Source of the DNA: Oceanisphaera pacifica
GTDB lineage: Bacteria; Pseudomonadota; Gammaproteobacteria; Enterobacterales; Aeromonadaceae
NCBI RefSeq assembly: GCF_017498065.1
Contig: NZ_JAGDFX010000023.1
Location: 1-36,737 of the forward strand
Length of the DNA: 36,737 bases
Direction of reading: 5' to 3'
Numbering within the stretch: the first letter of the stretch is position 1; each line of letters opens with the position of its first letter. Both the position numbers and the translations under genes were made by a program. The notes beneath the pieces are model-generated. The model made no database searches. It was not told where the DNA came from and saw only the letters and a list, made by a program, of their open reading frames with translations. Positions 18,328 to 27,031 of this stretch are shown here, piece by piece.

Positions 18328-19290
18328 ATGAAAAAAACGATCATTGCTTCAACTCTATTTGCACTTGCCTCTAGTTATTCTTATGCAGACACTCTGAAGC
18401 TTGGGCACGTATATGATGTTAATCATCCTTGGCATAAGAGCGCCGAAGAAGCAGCTCGCAGGGTTGCTGAAAAAACGGAAGGCAGAGTAGAAATAAAGAT
18501 TTTCCCATCCAGTGCTCTTGGCTCAGAGCAAGAACTTCTTGAACAGGTGATTGTCGGTGGTGTAGATATTGTTGAAGTCGGCTCAGGCCAACTTGGCAAT
18601 ATATTCAAGCCTATCATTATCACCGAAATGCCTTATATTTTCAGAGACAATGAACATTTGTTGCAGTTTTTCGAAAGCGAAACTGCGGATAAAATATTCA
18701 ACGATTTTCATCAACAGTTTAACGCTCATATCGTAGGCTCTAGCACCTGGGGAGTACGGCATGTGATAGGTAACAAATCCATTACCAACCCTGAAGACTT
18801 TAACAATTTTAAACTACGTGTACCTGAACAGGCCATCACAATGGCCTATGCTAAAGCCATGGGCAGTAACCCGACGCCTGTCCCATACTCTGAGGCATAT
18901 CTCGCCATGAGACAAAATATGGTCGATGGCTTAGAAAACCCACTGGGCTCAATCAGATCAATGAAGTTCTACGAAGTCGGTAACAATCTTAGCTTGACCG
19001 GCCATGTCATTACTGCTGTACACTATGTTGTTAATGATAATTCACTTCAATCTTTAAGTTCTCAAGACAAAGAAGCTGTGCTTAGTGTATTTAAAGGTAT
19101 GGGGAGATACACTAAAAACCTTGTTGAAAAGGATGATAAAAACTCTCTAGAATTTTTCAAAGAGCAAGGTGTCAACATTGTAGAAGTTGATCGAGATGCC
19201 TTCAAAGAAAAAACAAAGAAAATGTCAGATGATTACAAGAAAAACTGGTCTGGATATGGTGATCTTTATACCGAGATCTCTAATCTTTAA
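18328..19290 (+). CDS. dctP: TRAP transporter solute-binding protein, DctP family
   Basis: This 320-aa protein has a clear Sec signal peptide (KKTIIASTLFALASSYSYA, cut before DTLKLGH). The mature part shows the DctP pattern: LGHVYDVNHPWHKSAEEAA, then the substrate-carboxylate Arg region FKLRVPEQ near residue 170, and MRQNMVDGLENPLG. It captures a carboxylate in the periplasm and hands it to DctQM. I choose ATG 18328 (SD AAGGAA), not the upstream TTG. A strong hairpin follows the gene, allowing an excess of binding protein over membrane subunits. Confidence 0.9.
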   Translation: MKKTIIASTLFALASSYSYADTLKLGHVYDVNHPWHKSAEEAARRVAEKTEGRVEIKIFPSSALGSEQELLEQVIVGGVDIVEVGSGQLGNIFKPIIITEMPYIFRDNEHLLQFFESETADKIFNDFHQQFNAHIVGSSTWGVRHVIGNKSITNPEDFNNFKLRVPEQAITMAYAKAMGSNPTPVPYSEAYLAMRQNMVDGLENPLGSIRSMKFYEVGNNLSLTGHVITAVHYVVNDNSLQSLSSQDKEAVLSVFKGMGRYTKNLVEKDDKNSLEFFKEQGVNIVEVDRDAFKEKTKKMSDDYKKNWSGYGDLYTEISNL

Positions 19291-19329
19291 ACACTAGTGA
19301 TTTGTAGTGAGTCGATGTATATCCGGAAA

Positions 19330-19360
19330 AGCCCTTTCTATATTGAAAGGGCTAATTTTT
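19330..19360 (+). terminator. Intercistronic terminator/attenuator between dctP and dctQ
   Basis: AGCCCTTTC (19330-19338) pairs with GAAAGGGCT (19345-19353) over loop TATATT, followed by AATTTTT. Being within an operon, it probably permits partial read-through or protects the dctP 3' end. Confidence 0.75.
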
Positions 19361-19374
19361 AAATTCGGACGAGC

Positions 19375-19878
19375 ATGAAATTCTCTAACATATACGAGAT
19401 TGACATGAAAAAAATCTATCTGAAAGTAGAGGCCGCACTACCTGCCATTATATTTTCTCTTATTTTTATAGTAATGATGATTAATATAATAACTAGAGAA
19501 CTAAGCTCTAATGCGCTTGATTGGCCTATTGAACTCAGTAGGTATGCGTTAGTATGGCTTACTTTCCTAGGTTCTGTTTATTTGTTCAGAACAGATCAAC
19601 ACATCAGGGTGGATGCATTCTGGAATTACCTTCGCAGAAAAATTAATCCTACAACTATCACTATAATCGAGATAATAAAGCTATCTGTTATTATTTTTTT
19701 CTCCGGTTTTTTTTCTTACTATGGTTACATTTTTTCAGAGCGGTTAAAGTTTTTCAGCAGCCCCTCTCTAAACATTAGTCAATCTTATCTTTATATGATT
19801 GTACCTATATCTGGTGTTTTTATTACATTAATTACACTATTTAAAATATACAAAACGCTTAAAAAAGGATCTGAGTGA
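19375..19878 (+). CDS. dctQ: TRAP transporter small permease, DctQ family
   Basis: This 167-aa protein has four predicted membrane helices (about 20-42, 56-72, 95-118 and 135-157). The family pattern WPIELSRYALVWLTFLGS is followed by RTDQHIRVDAF, typical of DctQ. It bridges DctP and DctM in the inner membrane. The ATG at 19375 has a GGACGAG nearby; an internal Met near 19405 is an alternative. Its stop overlaps the dctM start (TGATG). Confidence 0.88.
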   Translation: MKFSNIYEIDMKKIYLKVEAALPAIIFSLIFIVMMINIITRELSSNALDWPIELSRYALVWLTFLGSVYLFRTDQHIRVDAFWNYLRRKINPTTITIIEIIKLSVIIFFSGFFSYYGYIFSERLKFFSSPSLNISQSYLYMIVPISGVFITLITLFKIYKTLKKGSE

Positions 19879-21155
19879 TGTTAATACTAATAGGATTACT
19901 CTTTCTGTTCATGTTGCTAGGCATACCGATTGCATTTTCTATCGGCGCGGCCTCGCTATTCTATGTATTAATAGACCCTTCACTATCAGAAACAACAGCA
20001 ATACAGAGGATGGTTGCTGGTGTTAACTCATTTACTTTCTTGGCTATTCCATTTTTCATTTTTGCCGGAAACCTAATGAACAGCGGTGGCATTACCCATA
20101 GAATATTTGAGTTTGCTGCCGTATGTGTCGGTCATATCCGTGGTGGCCTGGCGCATGTCAATGTTGCCTCAAGTGTTATTTTTGCTGGTATGTCTGGAGC
20201 CGCCGTCGCAGATGCCGGTGGTCTTGGTGCAGCAACCATAAAAGCTATGCGAGCTAAAGGATATGGTGAACCCGTTTCAATTGGTGTCACTGCTGCCTCC
20301 TCTATTATTGGCCCTATCATACCTCCCAGCATGGCGATCATTGTCTATGCTATAGCCTCATCTCAATCAATTGAGCGCCTGTTTGCAGCTGGCATTGCTC
20401 CTGGATTTTTAATGGCATTGTCACTAATGGTGATGATCTATATATTCAGTGAACGTCTAAAGTGTCCAGCTGAAAAAAAGGCAAACCGAAAGGAAATTTG
20501 GATTGCTTTAAGTCGTGCCCTTCCATCTCTTATGGCACCAGTAATTATTTTAGGTGGTATTTTTACCGGTATATTCAGCCCTACTGAATCAGCAGCTATT
20601 GCTTGTACCTATGCTATTATTCTAAGTATTATTTATAAAGAATTTAGCTATACCTCTTTCAAGACATCAGTAATGAACTCGGTTGTAACATCCGTTCAAG
20701 TTCTCTTGATTGTAGCTTCAGCTAACTTATTCGCTTGGATATTGACTAGCAAGGAAATACCACAAAGTATCTCTCAGGTAATACTTTCAACCACAGAAAG
20801 CTACCTGCTTGTTTTATTGGCTCTTAACTTATTGTTGCTATTAGTTGGTTTGTTTTTAGAGACCGTTGCTGCGATCAACCTGCTGGTACCGATTATTTTG
20901 CCAATAATGACCATTGGCTTTGGTATGGATCCTATTCAACTAGGTATTATTGTTGTACTTAACTTGATTATCGGCACCTTAACGCCACCTTTCGGTACAG
21001 TGCTTTTTGTGCTTAGCAGCGTTTCTAATACACCAGTAGAAAAAGTTACAAAATATACCGCAATATTTTTACCACCATTAATTATTGTTTTGATCTTAGT
21101 AAATATATTCCCAGGGCTGACTCTCTGGCTTCCAGACTTTTTCTTTGGAAAGTAA
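19878..21155 (+). CDS. dctM: TRAP transporter large permease, DctM family
   Basis: This 425-aa, highly hydrophobic protein has about 12 helices. Family-typical segments include FLAIPFFIFAGNLMNSGG near 55-72, GGLAHVNVASSVIFAGMSGA near 95-115, and IIGPIIPPSMAIIVYA near 145-160. It is the ion-coupled translocation subunit. ATG 19878 has SD AAGGA 8 bp upstream and overlaps the dctQ stop, so the two are translationally coupled. Confidence 0.92.
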   Translation: MLILIGLLFLFMLLGIPIAFSIGAASLFYVLIDPSLSETTAIQRMVAGVNSFTFLAIPFFIFAGNLMNSGGITHRIFEFAAVCVGHIRGGLAHVNVASSVIFAGMSGAAVADAGGLGAATIKAMRAKGYGEPVSIGVTAASSIIGPIIPPSMAIIVYAIASSQSIERLFAAGIAPGFLMALSLMVMIYIFSERLKCPAEKKANRKEIWIALSRALPSLMAPVIILGGIFTGIFSPTESAAIACTYAIILSIIYKEFSYTSFKTSVMNSVVTSVQVLLIVASANLFAWILTSKEIPQSISQVILSTTESYLLVLLALNLLLLLVGLFLETVAAINLLVPIILPIMTIGFGMDPIQLGIIVVLNLIIGTLTPPFGTVLFVLSSVSNTPVEKVTKYTAIFLPPLIIVLILVNIFPGLTLWLPDFFFGK

Positions 21156-21190
21156 TTAACTAACCATTCATCATTACTTTAGGAGTAACC

Positions 21191-22375
21191 ATGAAAAATA
21201 ACGACGATATCGTAATTGTCAGCGGTGTCAGAACTGCAATTGGTACACTAGGTGGCAGCCTTAAGGATGTACACCAGCATGACCTTGGTGCTAACACCAT
21301 TCGCGAAGCAGTTTTACGCGCTGGTATTGAGCCATCCATGGTTGATGAAGTGATAGTAGGTAACGTAGGACAGATAGCCGAGAGTGGATTTATTGGCCGC
21401 ATTTGCCAACTAAGAGCAGGCTTACCCAATGAAACAACCGCCTACTCGGTTAACAGACAATGCGGGTCCGGACTGCAAGCTGTAGCTGACGGTATGATGC
21501 AAATCCAAACCGGTCAGGCCGAGATAGTGGTGGCCTGTGGCACAGAAAACATGACTCAGCTGCCTTATTATGTTCGTAAAGGTCGTTATGGCTATAACAT
21601 GGGTCACGGCTCTCTAGAAGATGGCCTAATTTCTATTCTTACTTGGCCGGAAGGTCCTTACCACAATGGTATAACAGCTGAAAATGTTGCAGATCGTTTC
21701 AACATCAGCCGTGAAGAAATGGATGATTTTGCTATATCCAGTCAACTTAAAGCAGCAAAAGCAATAGAAGACGGCCTGTTTAAAAATGAAATATTACCAG
21801 TAGAAGTTAAAGTCAGCCGTAAGGAAACCAAGCTGTTCGATACCGATGAACATCTCAGAATGGTTGACCGTGAAAAACTCGCCAACCTGCGCCCTGTGTT
21901 CAAGGAAGGCGGCAGTGTAACCGCAGCTAATGCCTCTGGTATTAATGACGGCGCTGCTGCTGTAGTACTAATGAAACGCTCCAAAGCTTTAGAGTTGGGT
22001 CTCACGCCTCATATGACCATCCGAGGGTGGTCGGTTGCCGGTTGCGAGGCCGCAATCATGGGCTTTGGCCCTGCTCCAGCAACTAAAAAGCTGCTTAAGA
22101 AATTTAACTTGGACGCCAATCAAGTTGACCTCTATGAAATTAATGAGGCATTTGCAGCTCAAGCGCTGGCTGTTATGAAGGATCTGCAACTAGATGAGCA
22201 TCGGGTAAACGTGAATGGAGGAGCCATAGCACTAGGCCATCCTGTGGGGGCAACGGGCACCATTCTGACCGTTAAATTGATGTACGAGATGGAACGCAGA
22301 AAAGCTGATACTGGTCTCATCACCATGTGCATCGGTGGCGGTCAAGGTATTTCCATGCTCTTTGAACGTGGATAA
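21191..22375 (+). CDS. Thiolase (acetyl-CoA C-acyltransferase)
   Basis: This 394-aa thiolase has all catalytic residues: Cys91 in NRQCGSGLQA, His350 in GGAIALGHPVGATG, Cys380 in TMCIGGGQG, and the NEAFAAQ motif near 318. It splits 3-ketoacyl-CoA with CoA into acetyl-CoA and a shortened acyl-CoA, or condenses two acetyl-CoA. It lies 35 bp after dctM with SD AGGAG and is co-transcribed with the transporter. With the SDR and the CoA enzymes it completes a route from a 3-hydroxy acid to acetyl-CoA. Acetoacetyl-CoA thiolase or a longer-chain enzyme cannot be told apart. Confidence 0.92.
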   Translation: MKNNDDIVIVSGVRTAIGTLGGSLKDVHQHDLGANTIREAVLRAGIEPSMVDEVIVGNVGQIAESGFIGRICQLRAGLPNETTAYSVNRQCGSGLQAVADGMMQIQTGQAEIVVACGTENMTQLPYYVRKGRYGYNMGHGSLEDGLISILTWPEGPYHNGITAENVADRFNISREEMDDFAISSQLKAAKAIEDGLFKNEILPVEVKVSRKETKLFDTDEHLRMVDREKLANLRPVFKEGGSVTAANASGINDGAAAVVLMKRSKALELGLTPHMTIRGWSVAGCEAAIMGFGPAPATKKLLKKFNLDANQVDLYEINEAFAAQALAVMKDLQLDEHRVNVNGGAIALGHPVGATGTILTVKLMYEMERRKADTGLITMCIGGGQGISMLFERG

Positions 22376-22526
22376 ATTTTAGAATTTTGCTGGTTATAAG
22401 CTACTATAGCCAGCTTTTATTCGTAAACAGCCAGAATTATAGATCTTTTGATCATATTGTCCAGAATAACACCATTCGTATCAAACATTGGATCTGTCTT
22501 ATCCAGCTTTAATTACATAGTGATTT

Positions 22527-22802
22527 GTAAGCGCTCTTAAATCGGCACTTTGACGCTTAAACAAACACTTCACGAGTATGTTAGCTTAATTTTACATTCC
22601 ATGGCAACAGAGCTTCGAGTTTTTCGAGCGTATCGGCAACAGCAATGTGGTCAAGAATGTATTTAATGTAGGTCTGTGGATCAAGGTTATTCGCCTTGGC
22701 CGTTTCTATTAGCGAGTAACACGCTGCACCGGCTTCTGCGCCTTTTCGTGTGTCGGCAAACAACCAGTTTTTACGACCAATGGCGAAGGCACGGATATGT
22801 TC
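22527..22802 (-). mobile_element. IS66 remnant A: 3' end of tnpC with terminal repeat
   Basis: The terminal GTAAGCGCTCTTAAATC at 22527 is the IS66-family end sequence. Minus-strand reading gives the tnpC C-terminus: IRAFAIGRKNWLFADT, then CYSLIETAKANNLDP and the final LEKLEALLPWNVKLS. The catalytic part and 5' half are gone. The frame continues upstream to 22922 (MIELKLVRQ onward) with residues I do not recognise. Confidence 0.85.
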
Positions 22803-22904
22803 TTTTAACTCGCTTGACATACAAAAATACGCTACGTGAAATTTAAGAGCGGATTGTCCGCTGCTATCTTTTATTATACGAGAAGAATTATTAACCTGCC
22901 GTAC

Positions 22905-23049
22905 AAGCTTTAATTCTATCAATTACCTTGTCGCGAAAATCACCATGCCCACGCGTAGCTCTCGGGTGAGCAACTCTAAAGCATATGGCATTGGCTGCCT
23001 CAAACTCCCAGAATGTTCTGGAAATCACTTCTCTATTTCGATAACCACC
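22905..23049 (-). pseudogene. Unidentified C-terminal coding fragment beside the IS66 ends
   Basis: An open minus-strand frame of 47 codons (from GGYRNREVISRTFWEFEAAN to a stop at 22905-22907) abuts the IS66 terminal repeat at 23050. It reads like a real protein tail rather than noise, but I do not recognise it. It may be a host gene cut by an IS66 insertion. Confidence 0.3.
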
Positions 23050-23224
23050 GTAAGCGCCCTTAAATCAGCACTTTGGCGCTTAAATAAACACTTTTCGAAC
23101 GCGTTAGCTTAACTTTACATTCCATGGCAGCAGGGTTTCGAGTTTTTCAAGCGTGTCGGCGACGGCAATGTGGTCAAGAATGTGTTTAATGTATCTCTGG
23201 GGATCAAGGTTATTCGACTTGGCC
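23050..23224 (-). mobile_element. IS66 remnant B: 3' end only
   Basis: It starts with the IS66 end GTAAGCGCCCTTAAATC and carries the last part of tnpC, closely similar to remnants A and C. Similarity stops at TTGGCC (23224), giving way to unrelated DNA. Confidence 0.8.
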
Positions 23225-23532
23225 TTGAGCTATAGTCATTTGTGGTGTATGAGGAAAAAAGAAGGTGGCGTATCCTGTTGATTGTTTCGACCAAGAAATA
23301 ACCAACAGTTGAGTGATACGCCATGACTAATATTACCTTGAATGTTCTTTCACAACCAGATGAAACTGGCGGAGCCCGGCGTTGATCCAAAAGTAGCAGC
23401 AAAAAAACTTGCAGAAAAAGGCCAAAAACAAGTTGTACTTGCAGCAGTACAAGAAACGTCACAACCAACGATATCAAATCAGCTCTCTAGCCCAGAAGCT
23501 TGAACTGAAGAGGGGTAAGGTCAAGCCCCTCT

Positions 23533-23604
23533 ACCTAACGCCCGCATTTGCGGCAGGTTTGGAGCGGAGCGGAAAACCTGTCCGACAACATGCGCTTGTT
23601 AGCC
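23533..23604 (-). other. attC: Integron attC site 1 (Septu cassette)
   Basis: This 72-bp element is bounded by ACCTAAC (23533-23539) and GTTAGCC (23598-23604). Inside is an imperfect dyad: GCAGGTTT with AAACCTGTC and GCATTTGCG with ACATGCGC. Its outer core GGCTAAC (read leftward) matches the first bases of the Septu cassette (TTAGCC at attC 2), as expected for a circularised cassette. Confidence 0.88.
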
Positions 23605-23632
23605 TAAGTTTCATATTTTAGAACAAGCGATT

Positions 23633-24487
23633 TTAACCACTTTTAAATTCATTAAACCCACCATCACAGAACCATTCACTATTCATCATCGCCTGGTAAG
23701 CTGCTGTGTTCCATGAATTAACATGATTATTTCGCCGCGATTCTTCCTCCTCTTCGAGATAGGCCTTCACAGAATTTTTTCCTCCTTTTTGATGGAGTCT
23801 GTTTAATCGGAACTGAATTTCCGTCACGGTTGAATTTGCATTCGACATATACAAACTTCCAAGATCTAGCTCTCTGAAGTGAAATTTAATTCTTTCGTTG
23901 AGTGCCTCATCATAAACATCAACATCCGATGTATGGAATCGAATAGCTCCAGGGCTTTCTTCTTTTACTTCGGCAAAGAGCCACTGTTCACATGTTACAT
24001 CATCATAATAAGGATGGAGTGTTTGTTCGCTTTCGCTGCCAGGGACTTTATCCAATTTTGCTTTGTTACAATCTGAGCAGGCTGGTATCAAATTCAGTGG
24101 GACAACGATCAATGAGGGAAAATCAGATTTTGGTAAAAAGTGGTCTAAGGTTGAGACTACTCGCTGGCCACATAACGGGCAGATTCCATTTGGTGCTGCG
24201 TTTTTAAGTTGATCATATAAAGCTCTTCCTGGAGCTTTTTTTCCAACCATTCTTTGCGTATAAACTTTCTCCATCTCGGCCTTACCTACTACGCCGTCAA
24301 CACCATCACTACTCTCAATCAAGAACCACTGTTGCTCCTCAGACTTCTCTTGATATTCCCGAGCAGCTATCTCTATAGAGCCTGAGATTTTAAGAAATCT
24401 TTCTTTTAGAGCTCTATTTCTAACCTTACTTATGCACGTTTCATATACGTCTTTTGCAACCAGATCGGGCTTAGCAATTACCTTCAT
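23633..24487 (-). CDS. ptuB: HNH endonuclease, Septu PtuB-like
   Basis: This 284-aa protein has the HNH zinc-finger nuclease pattern: CPLCG near residue 99, STLDHFLPKS near 113-122, then NLIPACSDCNKAK near 130-143. The N-terminal 95 residues include KERFLKISGSIEIAAREYQ, helical. Its ATG overlaps the stop of the upstream ATPase by 4 bp. An AAA/ABC-type ATPase with an HNH partner is the make-up of the anti-phage system Septu, where the nuclease degrades nucleic acid when the ATPase senses infection. The pair is alone in an integron cassette and no retron or reverse transcriptase is nearby. Family call by motifs and gene pairing only. Confidence 0.82.
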   Translation of the reverse strand: MKVIAKPDLVAKDVYETCISKVRNRALKERFLKISGSIEIAAREYQEKSEEQQWFLIESSDGVDGVVGKAEMEKVYTQRMVGKKAPGRALYDQLKNAAPNGICPLCGQRVVSTLDHFLPKSDFPSLIVVPLNLIPACSDCNKAKLDKVPGSESEQTLHPYYDDVTCEQWLFAEVKEESPGAIRFHTSDVDVYDEALNERIKFHFRELDLGSLYMSNANSTVTEIQFRLNRLHQKGGKNSVKAYLEEEEESRRNNHVNSWNTAAYQAMMNSEWFCDGGFNEFKSG

Positions 24488-26052
24488 GCTTCACCTCTGT
24501 CTACTTCCTTGTCGAGAAATAGTCCTCGTAATACGCCTCTAGCCTCTGCACCAAGCTGGCCATTGAACTTTCTCAGTGCCTGCTTATAGGTGTCTGCAGA
24601 CTCAGCTTCTTTTTTTAGCATCTGATGGAAGCCTGAATCGGTTACTTCCAACCCAAACACCTCTCGTGTCAATACGCCCACATTTTCACCAAATGTTTCA
24701 GTTTCAGGCCTTTCAGCAACGGCATCAAACCCACTTCGCCTTAACTTCCATACACAACTTTTAGGTACTTCTTGGAGTATTACAGGGGAATGTGTTGCAA
24801 TAACCGCCACCGCATTTCTATGAGAGAGCAATTCAGATAAAGTACGTATAAACGCCGAAAGTAGCGGAGGATGTAGGTGGGATTCGGGCTCATCCAAAAG
24901 AACTAGGGTTTTCTCCTCAATTTTTTCAACTAACTTAGCAATAGTCAGTAATACAATTGCATGGCCTGAACTTAGCTTGGCAAAAATGTTTTTCGTAGTA
25001 TTCTCCAAATCATCAGTTGAAGACAGTACTACATCGGCAAGTGCAATATCTTTAAAAAGACTATCTGTTTCTAGATCTCGAATTGCCTCAACCAATCGAT
25101 CTTGGTATCCAAATCGCCGAATATTGTTTAAACAATAGGAAAATTCTCTATTTAGCATTGGGCGGCTCATAGGAATGTGTTCGCCATCTTTGGTTGTTGA
25201 TTCCTGTTTTAAACCGATATAAGCGTAATTGAGCCCCTCTGTTTTATCTTTCCGTTCAGGTATCGGCTCAAAAGGATCAAATGCGCTAAATGCTACAGAA
25301 ACGACACCAGCAAACATTTCTTGAAGATCTTCTCTCTTAGTAGACTCCTTGCGACCAGTTACAACTGAAAAACACCCATCACTCTCTTGAGTTGTGTCAG
25401 TATCCACAAGAGCCTTAACCATTTTATGAAGAAGGTAGGTTTTACCAACACCATTTCGACCAATTAAGACATGAATATTTGAAGGAGGGTTAGATTCTGG
25501 ATCGACATAAAAATCCAAATCTAATCCAGCAGAACTTTTTCCTTGCGGAAGCGAATAAGAGAAATCAAATTCTGTACGCAGCTTTCCGCCATTAAGTAAT
25601 CGCTTAAACTGCCCTTTTATTGAAGCAATACTTACTTCTCGCAGCAAAGATTCCTTCATTACCTTTTCATTGAAAGCGATATCATAAGTACTATGATCAT
25701 GCACTACATCGTTTAAGCTTTTTAAAATGCAGGCCCTTAGTTCTTGATCTAAAGCATATAGGTTTTGATAGTATTCATCGCTTTGCCCAAGTGCAAAGAA
25801 AGCTTTATCTAGTGCTGGGAATTCTTTGGGAAGTTTTTTTTGAGTCCACCCACTCTCTTGACCTACATAGCCAATTTTTACTCCCCCGATATCATGTTCC
25901 TCTCCATTTGCGTCATAGACCACTAGGTGAAATGTAGATTTAAAACCAAAATCATCCCAGTTATTCGCCTCCAGATAGGCAATATTTACAGTACGCTTTC
26001 GTTTAGAGTAGTAGCGCGAATAAGGGGGAACGTTGAATAGCAAATCAACCAT
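24484..26052 (-). CDS. ptuA: AAA/ABC-type ATPase, Septu PtuA-like
   Basis: This is a 522-aa protein. After an N-terminal region of about 190 aa come Walker A in VLIGRNGVGKT near residues 193-203, an ABC-like signature LSSGHAIVLL near 357, Walker B LVLLDEPESHLHPP near 378-391 and the H-loop VIATHSP near 415. This OLD/RecF-like ATPase architecture is that of PtuA. It is the first gene of a two-gene cassette with the HNH nuclease. The start lies 51 bp from attC 2, and I see no obvious promoter, so expression may depend on read-through. Confidence 0.85.
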   Translation of the reverse strand: MVDLLFNVPPYSRYYSKRKRTVNIAYLEANNWDDFGFKSTFHLVVYDANGEEHDIGGVKIGYVGQESGWTQKKLPKEFPALDKAFFALGQSDEYYQNLYALDQELRACILKSLNDVVHDHSTYDIAFNEKVMKESLLREVSIASIKGQFKRLLNGGKLRTEFDFSYSLPQGKSSAGLDLDFYVDPESNPPSNIHVLIGRNGVGKTYLLHKMVKALVDTDTTQESDGCFSVVTGRKESTKREDLQEMFAGVVSVAFSAFDPFEPIPERKDKTEGLNYAYIGLKQESTTKDGEHIPMSRPMLNREFSYCLNNIRRFGYQDRLVEAIRDLETDSLFKDIALADVVLSSTDDLENTTKNIFAKLSSGHAIVLLTIAKLVEKIEEKTLVLLDEPESHLHPPLLSAFIRTLSELLSHRNAVAVIATHSPVILQEVPKSCVWKLRRSGFDAVAERPETETFGENVGVLTREVFGLEVTDSGFHQMLKKEAESADTYKQALRKFNGQLGAEARGVLRGLFLDKEVDRGEA

Positions 26053-26102
26053 ATCATCTACCCATTATTTATAATTTTAGAAAATTAAGCCAGATTCAAT
26101 CA

Positions 26103-26174
26103 GGCTAACGCCGCGCTCTGCGGCAAATTTGGAGCGCAGCGGAAAATTTGTCCGACAGCAGCGCCTTGTTAGGT
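26103..26174 (-). other. attC: Integron attC site 2 (restriction-modification cassette)
   Basis: This 72-bp site is bounded by GGCTAAC and GTTAGGT and is closely similar to attC 1 (GGCAAATTTGGAGCGCAGCGG versus GGCAGGTTTGGAGCGGAGCGG regions). Its ACCTAAC core (leftward) complements the TTAGGT that begins the restriction-modification cassette at attC 3. Confidence 0.88.
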
Positions 26175-26176
26175 GC

Positions 26177-27031
26177 TTATACTGTCATTAGTGTCGAGTC
26201 TGAAATTTTGGCTTCTAGCTTTTCTATAATTTCTTCGAGTTCTATTCGTGCTTCAGTTTCCAAGCCTAAACAAGTAGAAATCCCTTCCGCGTCAGTACTC
26301 TTTCGATCTGCCAAATTCAAACGAAAATTACCTTCATTATTGCTTAGCTCATAAGCATGAAAGTGCATTGAGTCACCAACTCTTGCATTATCATTTATAT
26401 GAGCAAATGAGAACTCTCTGGCCATATATTCTAATAAGTGATTTTGTACCACTAGCACAAGATGCTTATTAATATGTTCAAATGTCTCAATTTTATGATG
26501 CATTTGAACTAGAATTGTTTTGGCCGTCATCTTCCAGTTCATGCCAAATGGCTTAGTTGAATCAATATCTTCTTGCTTCGCGTCAATTCCTTTTGAACTC
26601 ACAAATCGTTGCCTAAAGGGCCAGACAGTTCCAGTTGTATCAAGCGTTTGCAATTCAATTGCGACGAAATCTTTAACTTTTCTGTCGCGAGTAGAAACTA
26701 GAAAATAGTCAACATTACCACCAGGAATTCCGACCTCTGCTACAACGTGCAACTCGTTTCCTGGCTCATGAGAAGTAAGCAAGTGAAGGCAGTCGATAAA
26801 TATTTGCCTTCTTTCAAGAAGTCGATGAGGACAGATTATTACATCCTTTTTGTCTCTGCCATAAGTAACTGAGCAAGTACCTATAGTTAGCTCTGCTTCG
26901 CTCTTTCTGTTTTTTAAACACTTTCGGCCAAGATAAGGACATTGTTGTTGGCCAACAAGATCATTCCAATCAGTTTCGTTGTTATGAATAGAAATGCCGT
27001 ATATTTCTGCTATATTGTTTGCTGATGCCAT
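26177..27031 (-). CDS. NotI-like restriction endonuclease
   Basis: This is a 284-aa protein. A Cys-rich N-terminal part (CPYLGRKCLKNRKSEAE near 30-46, then TCSV and ICPH) matches the Cys4 iron-binding fold of NotI. The nuclease core shows AEVGIPGGNVDYFLV (Glu, and Asp near 105) and VAIELQ near 123, the PD-(D/E)xQ-type active site described for NotI. NotI itself is longer (383 aa), so this is a short member. It overlaps the methyltransferase by 22 bp and ends 3 bp from the attC. The recognition site is not readable from sequence and need not be GCGGCCGC. Confidence 0.82.
   Translation of the reverse strand: MASANNIAEIYGISIHNNETDWNDLVGQQQCPYLGRKCLKNRKSEAELTIGTCSVTYGRDKKDVIICPHRLLERRQIFIDCLHLLTSHEPGNELHVVAEVGIPGGNVDYFLVSTRDRKVKDFVAIELQTLDTTGTVWPFRQRFVSSKGIDAKQEDIDSTKPFGMNWKMTAKTILVQMHHKIETFEHINKHLVLVVQNHLLEYMAREFSFAHINDNARVGDSMHFHAYELSNNEGNFRLNLADRKSTDAEGISTCLGLETEARIELEEIIEKLEAKISDSTLMTV

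Noticed and set aside
23360-23503. 47-codon plus-strand frame (MKLAEPGVDPKVAAKKLAEK onward) left of attC 1.
   Set aside because: Composition looks coding, but it runs against the array direction, no family is recognised and I saw no clear SD; it may be the tail of a displaced gene.
23633-26052. Retron-type system containing the PtuAB-like pair.
   Set aside because: No reverse transcriptase or msr/msd-like region occurs in or next to the cassette.
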